Notes: generated by a model from the sequence alone, not told the origin. A stretch of DNA of 64,000 nucleotides from CAXBNB01 sp040222275 (GCA_040222275.1 JAVKDJ010000036.1:62001-126000), one strand, 5' to 3'; counted from the stretch's first letter, positions 1-9,871 are shown. Numbers and translations are program-made.

Positions 1-159
1 CAAAGTGACTATGCCCTCTTTTTTTTCAAAATAATTGTCATCCTTTATTCCAATCGGATCACGTGACACTTTGGCCTGAAAGAAATGAAGCAAAGTCAGC
101 CGAAACCCTTCGGAAAAGGTCGTAATGGTATTTTTTATGTTGGATAAATATGTCTTCAA
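1..159 (-). CDS. nuoI: NADH-quinone oxidoreductase subunit I, 5' end only
   Basis: This is the first 53 codons of a minus-strand gene that runs off the left edge. The translation begins MKTYLSNIKNTITTF and continues with an amphipathic stretch and EKKEGIVTL, which fits the N-terminal part of NuoI just before the region that packs on the membrane arm. NuoI carries two 4Fe-4S clusters in the peripheral arm of complex I; the cysteine motifs lie outside the window. The start is taken as TTG at 159, 11 nt past the nuoH stop, because no in-frame ATG is present. The position directly after nuoH is the usual one for nuoI. Confidence 0.75.
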   Translation of the reverse strand, partial: MKTYLSNIKNTITTFSEGFRLTLLHFFQAKVSRDPIGIKDDNYFEKKEGIVTL

Positions 160-169
160 AATTCTCAGT

Positions 170-1234
170 TCAAATAATCCACAATCTCCAAATTCCTGCC
201 ACAAACACGAGTAACAGACCAATTGGTGTCAGGTACTTCCAGCTAATGGCCATCATCTGATCTACCCTTACGCGAGGTAATGTCCAACGTACCCACATTT
301 GTACGTAGATCAACACCAGTGATTTGGAAATCAACCAAAATGCCCCCCAGGCATTGCCTGCCAGCGTTCCCGGCTCCCCTGAAGTCCATTGGGCTAGTGG
401 CAATCCTGCGATATTGGGAAATATGGTATTCCAGCTTCCCAAAAACAAAACAACCGCCAATATGGATACCAAGAGCATCATGCCATATTCTGACAGCATG
501 ATGATGGCCCACCTGAACCCGGAGTATTCCGTATGAAACCCTCCTATCAACTCGGATTCTGACTCAGGCAGGTCGAATGGTGTACGGTTAGATTCGGCCA
601 GGGATGCAATGAAATACACAACAAAAACCAAAATCAAAAAGGGGTGCCTGAAAATATTCCAGCTCAACACCCCTCCAAGTGATGTGACAGCTCCATTTTC
701 CACCAAACCACCAGAATTAAAAATACCCTGCTGAAAAGATATCTCCTGCAAGTCCAACGTCTGTGCCACCATGATGACACAAAGTACGGCCAATCCCAAT
801 GGTATTTCGTAAGAAACAATCTGAGCCACCGATCTCATAGCCCCAAAAAGGGAATACTTGCTATTGGAACCCCATCCGGCCATTAAAATCCCTACCACGT
901 CCAATGAAACTACTCCCAAAAGGAAGTAAATGCCTGTCTCGGCTGTTGACCCTCTTACATCTGACGTGAGTGGCAAAACTGCAAATCCTGCAAAAACCGA
1001 AACGAAAATCACCAGTGGAGCCAGTAGAAAGAGTTTCCTGTCAACAGCATCGGGTTTGATGTCTTCCTTTTGCAGCATTTTGAGCACATCGGCTAGGGTT
1101 TGTAAAATACCATATTTACCGGCGACCATCGGCCCCAACCTGTCCTGCATAAAGGCACTGATTTTTCGCTCGGCATATACTGCCAAAATCACGAAAAGGA
1201 ACAAGAACGGAAGGTAAAAAAGAAATGCGATCAT
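170..1234 (-). CDS. nuoH: NADH-quinone oxidoreductase subunit H
   Basis: A 354-residue polytopic membrane protein of complex I, at the junction between the peripheral arm and the membrane arm and forming part of the quinone-binding cavity. The family is recognised from the early block ERKISAFMQDRLGP, the central block AESNRTPFDLPE with its conserved acidic residues, and about eight hydrophobic segments. The length is normal for the family. A good -7 box (TATCTTTG) lies 32 nt upstream of the start, so nuoH now seems to be the first gene of its own transcription unit, followed by nuoI. The genes usually upstream of it (nuoA-D) are 23 kb away on the other strand. Confidence 0.97.
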   Translation of the reverse strand: MIAFLFYLPFLFLFVILAVYAERKISAFMQDRLGPMVAGKYGILQTLADVLKMLQKEDIKPDAVDRKLFLLAPLVIFVSVFAGFAVLPLTSDVRGSTAETGIYFLLGVVSLDVVGILMAGWGSNSKYSLFGAMRSVAQIVSYEIPLGLAVLCVIMVAQTLDLQEISFQQGIFNSGGLVENGAVTSLGGVLSWNIFRHPFLILVFVVYFIASLAESNRTPFDLPESESELIGGFHTEYSGFRWAIIMLSEYGMMLLVSILAVVLFLGSWNTIFPNIAGLPLAQWTSGEPGTLAGNAWGAFWLISKSLVLIYVQMWVRWTLPRVRVDQMMAISWKYLTPIGLLLVFVAGIWRLWII

Positions 1235-1265
1235 CGACCCTGTTTCCAGATGGTTGTTGAGGTGT

Positions 1266-1273
1266 CAAAGATA
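1266..1273 (-). promoter_or_regulatory. -7 box of the nuoH promoter
   Basis: TATCTTTG read on the minus strand is an exact TAnnTTTG match, 32 nt before the nuoH ATG. No convincing TTG element is visible at the -33 spacing. Confidence 0.5.
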
Positions 1274-1427
1274 GAACGATAAACTATAAAATGACCGGAC
1301 TATGATCAATTTGTGCCGGAAATATGATAGAATGTACATTTGCAAATTTCGTTTGGTAGAGTATATAATTGATTATGTGGATTAAGTATGCCTATGGTAA
1401 GTTGAAATAATATCCGGGATTACACAT

Positions 1428-2555
1428 TTATCCACTATCTCTTATAACAAAATCTCTAAAATTACCCCTGTCAACTACAGCACACCGGGCGTCATACGCA
1501 TTTGTAAATGTCTTTGGCAATCGCAATTTCCCTTTGCTGTTCCACTTAAACTCAAAGGCTGACAGTTTGCCATTTTCTTCTTCTACCAAGTCAATTTCCT
1601 GATGTTGCTTTGTCCTCCAAAAATACATTTTTGCCAGGCCCGTTTTGTATTCATTTTGTTTCACCCTTTCGGCTATCAGAAAGTTTTCCCACAATGCACC
1701 CTTGTCTTGTCTTAGGTCGAGGCTTGTAAAATTGCTGATGACCATATTCCTCACGCCTACATCATAAAAATATATCTTTTGATTGGTCTTGATTTCATTG
1801 CGCAAGTTTCTACTGAAGCTCCCCAGCTTGAACACTACATAACCTTTCTGCAATATATCGATGTAATTGCTGATCGTGTTTTTATCTACCCCTACCAGTT
1901 GTGACAACTCATTGTAGCTTACTTCACTTCCGATTTGCAGTGCTAGAGCTTTAACCAGTTTCTCAAGGACTTCCGGCTTTCGAATGTTGGCGTAAGACAA
2001 TATATCCTTGTACAAATAACTGTTCACCAATTCTTTTAGTACATCCACCTCCTCTCCCTGATGATTGAGCACATCCGGGTACATACCATAGAGCAGCCGG
2101 TTTTCCAGTTGTTGTTCTGCCAGGAGGTACCCATGTTTTTGCTGGTATTCTTCCCAGCTAACAGGCAACAGTTCAAATTCCCATTTTCGCCCAGTGAGGG
2201 GCTCATTCATCTCATTGGCCAGATCAAATGAGGACGAACCACTCACCAGTAATTGTACACCCTTGAATTGGTCTGTGATGATTTTTAGGGTAATACCAAT
2301 GCCACTTATCCGCTGTGCTTCATCGACAAAAACGATTTTATGATTTCCAATTATACTTTTGAGCTGCTCTGTTGATGGGTTGGTCAGAATACTGCGCACT
2401 GCAGGGTCATCGGCATCTAAGAAAAGGTATTCCTTTCCGGATAGTAAATTTTTCAACAAAGTTGTTTTTCCTACCTGCCTGGGACCTAGCACCACAACGG
2501 CCTTTCCTTTACCCATTTTTTGGGAAATACGGTTTTCAACAGTCCTTTTGTACAT
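1428..2555 (-). CDS. AAA family ATPase with C-terminal DUF4143 domain
   Basis: Residues 1-130 are a P-loop ATPase of the AAA_14 type: Walker A GPRQVGKTT and Walker B IVFVDEAQ. The C-terminal third, with the ending ...YFWRTKQHQEIDLVEEENGKLSAFEFKW, is the nuclease-like DUF4143 domain, whose D/ExK-type motif (EIDLV...EFKW) is visible. The cellular role of this widespread prokaryotic family is not established. The frame can be extended to a TTG at 2570, but the ATG at 2555 (MYKRTVENRI) matches the usual start of the family and is preferred. The upstream DNA carries three phased operator-like repeats, listed separately. No partner gene is adjacent. Confidence 0.85.
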   Translation of the reverse strand: MYKRTVENRISQKMGKGKAVVVLGPRQVGKTTLLKNLLSGKEYLFLDADDPAVRSILTNPSTEQLKSIIGNHKIVFVDEAQRISGIGITLKIITDQFKGVQLLVSGSSSFDLANEMNEPLTGRKWEFELLPVSWEEYQQKHGYLLAEQQLENRLLYGMYPDVLNHQGEEVDVLKELVNSYLYKDILSYANIRKPEVLEKLVKALALQIGSEVSYNELSQLVGVDKNTISNYIDILQKGYVVFKLGSFSRNLRNEIKTNQKIYFYDVGVRNMVISNFTSLDLRQDKGALWENFLIAERVKQNEYKTGLAKMYFWRTKQHQEIDLVEEENGKLSAFEFKWNSKGKLRLPKTFTNAYDARCAVVDRGNFRDFVIRDSG

Positions 2556-2594
2556 AAAACTTTTTGCCAAAAGTAATTAAAACTTTCCTTGTAT

Positions 2595-2667
2595 TCACCA
2601 AAAGTTATGCTTTTTAGTGATTATATTCACTAAAAGTTATATTTTTCAGTGATTACACTCACTGAAA
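2595..2667. repeat. Three half-sites with a 32-bp period, two forming perfect palindromes
   Basis: The half-site TCACnnAAAGTTAT occurs at 2595, 2627 and 2659, exactly 32 bp apart, or about three helical turns. Two full inverted repeats are present: TTTTAGTGA/TCACTAAAA (2612-2620 with 2627-2635) and TTTCAGTGA/TCACTGAAA (2644-2652 with 2659-2667), each with a 6-nt spacer. The arms differ by one base between copies, and the opposite arm has the compensating change. The array sits 40-110 bp upstream of the DUF4143 ATPase and probably contains its promoter and operators. Confidence 0.75.
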
Positions 2668-2707
2668 GTTATATTTTTAAATCAAAAACGGTGAATTACT
2701 CCAACTA

Positions 2708-4615
2708 TCAATGATTTAATATGAGGTGTTCTTTTTCATCTACTTCCAACTTCGCCGGTGCATTCAATATAAATGTACTCCCTTTCAGCCCTGGGCTGGT
2801 ATCCAGCTCTACTTCGCCCTTGATCAGATTGGTGCGGGAGTGGATATTCTTCCAGCCATTCCCTTTTCCTGACACCAGTACAGATTTGTCAAAACCATTG
2901 CCATTGTCTTCAATGATCAGGGTGATTTCATCGTCATCGCGGGTTACCTGCAAATCTATTCGTGTTGCATCGGAATACTTGATCACATTGTTTACCCATT
3001 CCTGGGCTATCCTATAGATTGAGATTTCCTGTACTTCTGCCAAACGCTTCTCCATATCAAATAAGGACACCTCAACGACCAATGACCCGCTCGAATTGAT
3101 TCTTGCTGCAAATTCTTTCAAAGCTTCCCCAACTCCCGCCGCTATAAGGGTCTGGGGCATCAGGTTGAAGCAGATGTTTCGAAGTTCCACATACATGTCG
3201 TTCAGGATCGAAACAGACAATTGAAAAATACCGGTACGTTCTTTCTCCTTTTTAGGAGCAGCACTCTGCAAACCCCGAATATTCAGCATCAAGGAAGAAA
3301 TCATCTGGCCAAACCCATCGTGCAGGTCTCTGGCAAACCTATTCCTTTCATCCTCCTGCCCCTTTACTATGGCTTTCATCATGGCCTCCTGATTGTTCTG
3401 TACCTGCAGGTATAGCTTTTCCCTTTCTTTATAGACAGACAGGGTCACCTGCGCCATCAAAATGGTAAAGGCAATGGTCTCGAATATAGAGCCGGCCAGC
3501 ACATAGTTCAGGCCGTTCAGCCCTTTGTCAGCTGCCCCCAGAAGTGGAAGGATAACATTGCTAAATGCGAGTGTGAGGTAAATAAAATACACCACAAACA
3601 AAGTAAGGGCCCTGTCCATCTTTCTAAATGTAGCTATGGCCAAAGTGACCAGTAAATACAAAAACAACAAGGCTGAAAAAGAAACCATGGTATTGATGAA
3701 CAAATTGGTAAAAAAGAAGCTGAATTTGAAAAACGGCGTGCTGTACAGCACAGCTATACCAATGGCTACATAACCGACGATTTTCATGCCCGACCAGGCC
3801 CATCGGCTAATCACTGAAATCGGAACAATGCAATTGAGAAACCGGGGCATAAAATTGATCATAATGACGGCCCCTACCTGATAGTAATTGGTCACAATCT
3901 GATAAGGATCGGAATCGAAAAACAGGAATACAATGCCAGCATTGGCTGTAACAATCATTCCAGTACCCAAACCAAACATAATATAATAAAGGAATATTTT
4001 TTGCCTGATACTCAGGTACATGAAAAAGGCCAGCACCATAGATAGCGCCAATATGCCCAACCACAGGAAGCTGATCGAAAGGTCTTTGTCTTTGACGGAA
4101 GTGGCCGTGTCAATATCCATCAAAAACAAGGGCACATTGATGGACGACATGGGATCAAGCATCCGCATCAGTGCATACACCGTTCCATTGGCTGGAAAAT
4201 GTATTTTCACAGGGTAACAAGGGTCATTGTACAGTTTGGATTTGCTGGACCTGGCCAGGCCTGTGGCTACACTTTCGGGCAAGAGCCTTCCATTTTCTAC
4301 AAAGTAAAAATCGACTTGATGGCTAATGGGGTTGTTCAGGTACAATACCTTATCGAAGCTTTCATTGGAAGTATTTTCGAAGGGTATCAGTATCCATTCG
4401 GCATTTTGGGAATAGCCCGTCAACACATCTTTTTTCCATGCTGCATCGCCAAGGCCAGCTACCTCTGAAGAAGTCATATTGCCAGCTACATCCGAATACA
4501 GGTAGGTATGTCCCAGCAAATCCAACAAATCAACATCCGGCGATACTTTGACATGGTCAAATGCCTCTGAAGGTATGTAAACCATCAGGAAAACGACAAA
4601 TAAAACTGGTCTCAT
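2708..4615 (-). CDS. 7TMR-DISM sensor histidine kinase (HisKA_3 type)
   Basis: A 635-residue sensor kinase. Residues 1-18 are a signal peptide. Residues 25-170 form a periplasmic 7TMR-DISM type extracellular domain. About seven membrane helices follow (residues 180-395), then a short coiled coil. The phosphoacceptor motif ERNRFARDLHDGFGQ (His432) marks a HisKA_3 dimerisation domain, and an HATPase domain ends the protein (VNNVIKYSDA, EDNGNGFD). This architecture is typical of NarL/LuxR-partnered kinases, but no response regulator is next to it. It is transcribed divergently from the J-domain gene at 4898. The signal sensed is unknown; DISM domains are thought to bind carbohydrates or other small ligands. 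Confidence 0.9.
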   Translation of the reverse strand: MRPVLFVVFLMVYIPSEAFDHVKVSPDVDLLDLLGHTYLYSDVAGNMTSSEVAGLGDAAWKKDVLTGYSQNAEWILIPFENTSNESFDKVLYLNNPISHQVDFYFVENGRLLPESVATGLARSSKSKLYNDPCYPVKIHFPANGTVYALMRMLDPMSSINVPLFLMDIDTATSVKDKDLSISFLWLGILALSMVLAFFMYLSIRQKIFLYYIMFGLGTGMIVTANAGIVFLFFDSDPYQIVTNYYQVGAVIMINFMPRFLNCIVPISVISRWAWSGMKIVGYVAIGIAVLYSTPFFKFSFFFTNLFINTMVSFSALLFLYLLVTLAIATFRKMDRALTLFVVYFIYLTLAFSNVILPLLGAADKGLNGLNYVLAGSIFETIAFTILMAQVTLSVYKEREKLYLQVQNNQEAMMKAIVKGQEDERNRFARDLHDGFGQMISSLMLNIRGLQSAAPKKEKERTGIFQLSVSILNDMYVELRNICFNLMPQTLIAAGVGEALKEFAARINSSGSLVVEVSLFDMEKRLAEVQEISIYRIAQEWVNNVIKYSDATRIDLQVTRDDDEITLIIEDNGNGFDKSVLVSGKGNGWKNIHSRTNLIKGEVELDTSPGLKGSTFILNAPAKLEVDEKEHLILNH

Positions 4616-4897
4616 TTAGAAGCGTTTAGATCCTAATCTCTTTTGAAAAAGCCCTTGTAACATAATAAAAGTTTAAGAATTTATAAAAATACTGACATTC
4701 ACCGCTACAGATTGTCATAACAGTCTATACATCGACATAATTTGGTATTTTTATAGCCTCAATAAATCAAGTTAATATACCATATCGAAAAAAATTCGTT
4801 CTTATTCATTGTTGGCAAACCTCGAATCCGTAGAAATACTGTTTGTCAGGGGGTTCATGGTTTGGGAAATGGTTAAAAACGACTAATTAGAGCAAAA

Positions 4898-6070
4898 ATG
4901 CCTACCTATTATCAAATATTAGGTGTAGCAGAGGATGCCTTATCGGACGAAATTAAAGCGGCTTTCAAAAAACAAGCGTTGAAATTTCATCCGGACAGGA
5001 ACCAGGGCGACCCTGCCATGGAGGAACTATTCAAGGAATTGAACAGTGCCTATCAGACGCTCTCCAACCCATATACCCGGCACAGGTATGATATGACCCT
5101 GAAATTCGGATCATTCGAACTACCGCCACAGCCGACTACCCCACCCCCTCCAAGATACTACCGCAGGCCAAGAAGGCCGATATTTCACAGGCCATCACTC
5201 ACTTCCAGGGAAAACCTCATGGCTACCATGTATGCTTTCCTGTTTGCCTTTGTGGTAGGTCTTTTCATCAAAATAGGTATCTGGGCTACCGACTATTATA
5301 AGGCGATTGAAAGGGAAAAACTACTCACCGAACGCAGGGAGGTTTTCGGAATGGCCCAAAGTGCCTTTAAGAAAGGTGAATTGAGGGAAAGTCTGCTGAT
5401 CATAGACGAAATGGGGATGTTTTTTGAATCCGAAATGGATATGAGGGAGTACAAGGATATGCTGCTGGGAAATATCCTCATCAGGGCAGATCAATGCATG
5501 GAAGACAAGCTCTACAAAAAAGCCCTCTCGCTCTACAGCATCCTCGACAATTTTCCCAATGGAAATTCACTCAACATCCTGCTCAACAAAGCTGAGGCCA
5601 ACAAACAGCTGGGCAACTTCCAAAGAGCTATCGACATCTACCATCAGCTATTCTACATTGGCTATCGCAATACATCTTTTTATATCGAGTTGGGCGGCTT
5701 GTATGAAAATGGCCCCAAGGACTATGAATCCGCCCTCCAATATTATGAAAAAGCCACAGATATGGCCGTAAGTGAATACGAAGCGGTATTTGGAAAAGCC
5801 TATCCAGTAATGATCAATGCCAACTTCATACCCAAACACCACTTTCAGTTGTTCACCAAATTGGCCAATATGTACTACCTAACGGGTGATTTCGAACGTG
5901 GAATAAAATCGACCATCTGGAGCAAAGAAATCTGGCCAGACAGTGCTGCCAACTACATCATCAGCGGACAATGCCACCAGGCACTTGGAGAAACAGATTT
6001 GGCTTGCCAGGATTTTAATATAGCCAAAAACCTGGATGCCTCTTTCCAGTCTCCGCTTGATTGTCCATAG
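4898..6070 (+). CDS. DnaJ-domain membrane protein with TPR repeats
   Basis: A 390-residue protein. Residues 1-70 are a J domain with the HPD motif at 31-33 (KFHPDRNQGDP), which would stimulate an Hsp70 (DnaK) ATPase. A proline-rich linker (residues 78-105) leads to one membrane helix near residues 112-135. The rest is helical and reads as about five tetratricopeptide repeats (for example ALSLYSILDNFPNG, YESALQYYEKATDMA). The Gly/Phe region and zinc fingers of true DnaJ are absent, so this is a specialised J protein that probably recruits Hsp70 to the inner membrane or to a TPR-bound client. The client is unknown. It has its own promoter region, shared with the divergent kinase. Confidence 0.85.
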   Translation: MPTYYQILGVAEDALSDEIKAAFKKQALKFHPDRNQGDPAMEELFKELNSAYQTLSNPYTRHRYDMTLKFGSFELPPQPTTPPPPRYYRRPRRPIFHRPSLTSRENLMATMYAFLFAFVVGLFIKIGIWATDYYKAIEREKLLTERREVFGMAQSAFKKGELRESLLIIDEMGMFFESEMDMREYKDMLLGNILIRADQCMEDKLYKKALSLYSILDNFPNGNSLNILLNKAEANKQLGNFQRAIDIYHQLFYIGYRNTSFYIELGGLYENGPKDYESALQYYEKATDMAVSEYEAVFGKAYPVMINANFIPKHHFQLFTKLANMYYLTGDFERGIKSTIWSKEIWPDSAANYIISGQCHQALGETDLACQDFNIAKNLDASFQSPLDCP

Positions 6071-6211
6071 CACAAGCAGGTAACCAATCGCCAATATAAT
6101 TGACCAACCAATTTCTAATTAAACCTTTCAACCAAACCACAAGGTTTTAATGAAAGGTTTTCTGATTACAATCGTTATCTTTCCCGGATTACTGTCAACC
6201 CAGGCGAATAC

Positions 6212-7816
6212 ATGAATTCACACAAAACAGTCACCTGCTGGCTTATATTGGTCACACTTCTGCCAACATGGCTCTATGGCCAACGTCGCGCCAGCGAACC
6301 CTTTGATGTACTTCACTACAATTTTTCGATCGGCCTGACAGATGAATCGGATATCATAAAGGGGGAAGCGGAAATCCAGTTCCAACTTCCTCACACCGAT
6401 GTAGATACCCTTACATTGGACCTTGTGGCGCAAATCAAAGAAGGAAAAGGCATGAAAGTAGTGAGTGTGAACATCTGGACAGATCCAGTCAATTTTTCCC
6501 AAGAAGAAGAGACACTCAAAATTTTTGGTAACCTAAACCCTGTGCAAAAAGACACCTTATCCCTCAAAATAGCATATATGGGTGCCCCGCAAGACGGGCT
6601 CATAATCAGTGAAAGCAAATTTGGGCGAAGGACATTTTTTTCAGACCACTGGCCCAACAGGGTCCACCATTGGCTACCTGTAGTGGACCACCCGTCCGAC
6701 AAGGCAACCTGCGAGTTTAGGGTGACTGCACCCTCGCTGTATTCGGTGGTGGGCAATGGCACATTGCTGGAAGAAAGTAACTTGGGCGATGGCTCTAAAT
6801 TTACCCATTGGAAGCAAAACCAACCCATCCCTACCAAAGTAATGGCCATGGGTGTGGCAAACTTTTCCATACAATACACCGGTGATGTAAAGGGTGTACC
6901 TGTGAGTAGCTGGGTGTTCCCGGAAAATAGGACCGAAGGATTTTATGATTACGCTGTAGGAAAAGACATCCTGCAATATTTCACTAGGATGCTGGGTGAC
7001 TACCCTTTTGACAAACTGGCCCACATACAGTCGAAAACCAAATGGGGTGGAATGGAAAATGCGTCCGCAATTTTTTATACCGAAAAGTCCGTAACCGGTA
7101 ACCGAAAATACGAAAAGACCATTGCACATGAAACGGCACACCAGTGGTTTGGCAACTATGTAACCGAATCGGACTGGAAGGATATCTGGCTGAGCGAGGG
7201 TTTTGCCACCTACCTGACCCACCTCTACACAGAATCCAAATATGGCCGGGAACAAATGGAGCACGACATGAAGGTAGATACCGAAAAAATCAAAAGGTTT
7301 ATAACAAAATACCCAAACTCCTCGGTAGTAGAAAATGAATCCACCAACCTGAATTACCTGATCAACGCCAATTCTTATCAAAAGGCAAGCTGGATTCTAC
7401 ACATGCTCCGGCACGAAACGGGTGACGATGCGTTCTTCGAAATACTCCATGTATATCTAAAGAAGTTTCCTTATGCCAATGCCAGCTCCAAAGATTTCGT
7501 CGAAATCGTCAATCACGTCACCGGCAACAAATATGGTTGGTTTTTTGATCAGTGGCTCAAAAGGCCAGGAATACCACAGGTCAATTTTTCCTGGGCCTAT
7601 GACAAAAACAAGGTCAATCTGGTCTTCACCCAGGCGGATGGTCCTTATATGCTGCCACTAGACATACAACTGGAATATGAAGATGGGGAAATCAAAAAAC
7701 TAAAAAGTGGCATATCTGAAAAAACCGAAACCATAACAATAAAATCCAAAGATCTGCCCAGCGCCATCACAATCGACCCTGATTGCTGGCTCTTAGCTGA
7801 GGTCAATGAAGAATAA
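6212..7816 (+). CDS. M1 family metallopeptidase, short form
   Basis: A 534-residue secreted zinc aminopeptidase. An N-terminal signal peptide (hydrophobic to about residue 22) precedes the beta-sandwich domain. The M1 substrate-anchoring motif is GGMEN (279-283) and the zinc site is HETAH (306-310) with the third ligand Glu329 in WLSEGF, the classic 18-residue spacing. The protein ends after a small domain and lacks the long C-terminal helical domain of PepN or ERAP, which is common for Bacteroidota M1 enzymes. Its stop overlaps the longest possible frame of the following M61 gene, so the two peptidases are probably cotranscribed and both work outside the inner membrane on peptide breakdown. 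Confidence 0.93.
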   Translation: MNSHKTVTCWLILVTLLPTWLYGQRRASEPFDVLHYNFSIGLTDESDIIKGEAEIQFQLPHTDVDTLTLDLVAQIKEGKGMKVVSVNIWTDPVNFSQEEETLKIFGNLNPVQKDTLSLKIAYMGAPQDGLIISESKFGRRTFFSDHWPNRVHHWLPVVDHPSDKATCEFRVTAPSLYSVVGNGTLLEESNLGDGSKFTHWKQNQPIPTKVMAMGVANFSIQYTGDVKGVPVSSWVFPENRTEGFYDYAVGKDILQYFTRMLGDYPFDKLAHIQSKTKWGGMENASAIFYTEKSVTGNRKYEKTIAHETAHQWFGNYVTESDWKDIWLSEGFATYLTHLYTESKYGREQMEHDMKVDTEKIKRFITKYPNSSVVENESTNLNYLINANSYQKASWILHMLRHETGDDAFFEILHVYLKKFPYANASSKDFVEIVNHVTGNKYGWFFDQWLKRPGIPQVNFSWAYDKNKVNLVFTQADGPYMLPLDIQLEYEDGEIKKLKSGISEKTETITIKSKDLPSAITIDPDCWLLAEVNEE

Positions 7817-7871
7817 GCCTATTTGTAGCATAGTATCAAAAACCATGAACCAACCTTTAGAAAAAAGTGGT

Positions 7872-9746
7872 ATGCCGAAAAAAAGGACTGTCAGAAGAAT
7901 GCTAATAACCCATGCGGCAGGGTTGTTATTTTTCCTGATACTATCTGCAAGCACAGCATTCCCACAGCACGGCTATCAGATTTACATCAACCTCAACCGT
8001 GTAATTGATGACCAGGTAGAAGTGCGCATAGAGCTGCCACCAGTAGCTGAGGATGAAGTGGAATTCCATTTCCCTAAAATAGTGCCGGGTACTTATACCA
8101 TTTACGATTTTGGGCGGTTCATATCAGGTTTCAGGGCTTTTGACAAAGACGGCAACCAATTGGTAACCGACAGCCTTTCTGTCAACCGCAAGCTAATCAG
8201 GGACGCACAAAAACTATCTACCATCAGCTACTGGGTGGAAGACACCTATGATAGCAAAAAGGGAAATATTGTATTCGAACCCGCAGGCACCAACATCGAA
8301 GATAGAAAGAATTTTATACTGAATACTTTTGGCTTTGCGGGATATCTGAAAAACTACAAGGACCTGCCTTTTACCCTCCACATTACACACCCCGTGAATA
8401 TGTATGGCTCTACTGCCCTTGCCAAGACAACACAGGCCGATTCGCTCGATACTTTCAGGGCTGCCAACTATTCCGACCTGGCCGATGGCCCTATCATGTA
8501 TTGCGTGCCAGACACCACCAGCTTCGAAATGGGTGGTGCTAAAATCCTTGTATCCGTGTATTCACCCAACGCAGTATCCAAATCCAACCTAGTATCCGGC
8601 TATATCCGGGAAACGCTGGAAGCGCAAAAGGATTACCTCGGGGGGCAGTTGCCCATAGACCGATATGCCTTTTTGATCTACCATTTCAATGGTGTATTCA
8701 GCGGTTCCCTGGCTGTTGGTGCCCTGGAGCATTCGTATTCGTCGCTCTATAGCATGCCCGAGCTGCACCCTATTCTCATTTCACAGACCCTGAAAGACTT
8801 CACCGCCCATGAATTTTTTCATATTGTCACCCCCCTCAATATCCATTCGGAAGAAATCAGAAATTTTGATTTTATCGAACCCAAAATGTCCAAACACCTT
8901 TGGCTCTATGAGGGCGTGACAGAGTATGCCGCCGGGTTGGCCCAAGTGAAATATGGCCAGATGACAATGAAGAAATACATGGAAGTACTGCTGGGCAAAA
9001 TAAGTGCTGCGATGCGCTACAATGACGAATTGCCCTTTACAGAGTTGAGCAAAAGATGCCTGGATGAACACAAGTCCCAGTATGGCAATGTGTATCAAAA
9101 AGGGGCACTGATTGGGCTTTGCATGGACATCACGCTACTCAGTCTGTCGGAGGGCAGCTATGGAATACAGGCCCTGATGGACGACCTGGCGAAAAGGTTT
9201 GGAAAAGACAAGGCCTTCCAGGACGATCAATTGTTTGACCTTATTGCAGAAATGACCTATCCGGAAGTACGGGATTTTTTCAGCCAATATGTTGAGGGCA
9301 ACAGCAGTTTGCCCTTGCAGGAGATACTTTCACAGGTGGGTATATTGTATTCACCAGCTGGTACCAGCGCAGAGTTGTCATTGGGCAATATCCACTTTTC
9401 TGCCAATCTATCGGACAGTACAGTGGTAGTGACCGATACTCGCGAAATGAACAGCTTTGGAAAAGAGCTCGGTTATCAGGAAGGCGACATTATCATTCAG
9501 TTCGATAAAAACCCAGTAGATGCCGTCAATTTCGAAGAGGTATTTGAAGGGTACAAAAAAAACAGGCAAAGTGGTGACAAAATCAGTGTAATCGTACTAA
9601 GAAAAAACCTGGACGGTAAGCTAAAAAAACAAAAACTGACCGGCCATGCATTGGAAGTAAAAACCCTATCCCCAATGAATTTGGAAACAGATCCAAATGC
9701 CACCAGTCAGCAGATAGCACTTAGGAAATCATGGATTCTGAAATGA
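7872..9746 (+). CDS. M61 family (glycyl aminopeptidase-like) metallopeptidase with PDZ domain
   Basis: A secreted M61 peptidase. The zinc motif HEFFH (residues 335-339 counted from 7806) is followed by the Glu of LYEGVTEY 30 residues later, as in the family. A PDZ domain occupies roughly the last 120 residues (ELGYQEGDIIIQFDKNPVDA). In-frame starts exist at 7806, 7845 and 7872; the last is chosen because it gives a normal signal peptide (MPKKRTVRRM followed by a hydrophobic core), while the first two would put a long tail before it. The longest version overlaps the M1 gene by 11 nt. Coupling of M1 and M61 peptidases suggests a shared role in periplasmic or extracellular peptide use. Confidence 0.9.
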   Translation: MPKKRTVRRMLITHAAGLLFFLILSASTAFPQHGYQIYINLNRVIDDQVEVRIELPPVAEDEVEFHFPKIVPGTYTIYDFGRFISGFRAFDKDGNQLVTDSLSVNRKLIRDAQKLSTISYWVEDTYDSKKGNIVFEPAGTNIEDRKNFILNTFGFAGYLKNYKDLPFTLHITHPVNMYGSTALAKTTQADSLDTFRAANYSDLADGPIMYCVPDTTSFEMGGAKILVSVYSPNAVSKSNLVSGYIRETLEAQKDYLGGQLPIDRYAFLIYHFNGVFSGSLAVGALEHSYSSLYSMPELHPILISQTLKDFTAHEFFHIVTPLNIHSEEIRNFDFIEPKMSKHLWLYEGVTEYAAGLAQVKYGQMTMKKYMEVLLGKISAAMRYNDELPFTELSKRCLDEHKSQYGNVYQKGALIGLCMDITLLSLSEGSYGIQALMDDLAKRFGKDKAFQDDQLFDLIAEMTYPEVRDFFSQYVEGNSSLPLQEILSQVGILYSPAGTSAELSLGNIHFSANLSDSTVVVTDTREMNSFGKELGYQEGDIIIQFDKNPVDAVNFEEVFEGYKKNRQSGDKISVIVLRKNLDGKLKKQKLTGHALEVKTLSPMNLETDPNATSQQIALRKSWILK

Positions 9747-9871
9747 CCTGTATTTTTAAAAATAAAGTTTGATATTCTGTTTGAAAATAAATCAAATTAA
9801 CAGAAATTATCCATTCTAATAGGAGCTTGCAAAAAGCTTTAAGTTTAGGTCTCATCTATAATAAAAACGGC

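Noticed and set aside
6674..7381. Long minus-strand open frame opposite the M1 peptidase
   Set aside because: It is a shadow of a well-supported peptidase gene with intact zinc motifs.
9827..9871. TTG start 45 nt upstream for the PhoH gene
   Set aside because: The extra residues precede the PIN fold without likeness to the family; the ATG at 9872 is a better start.
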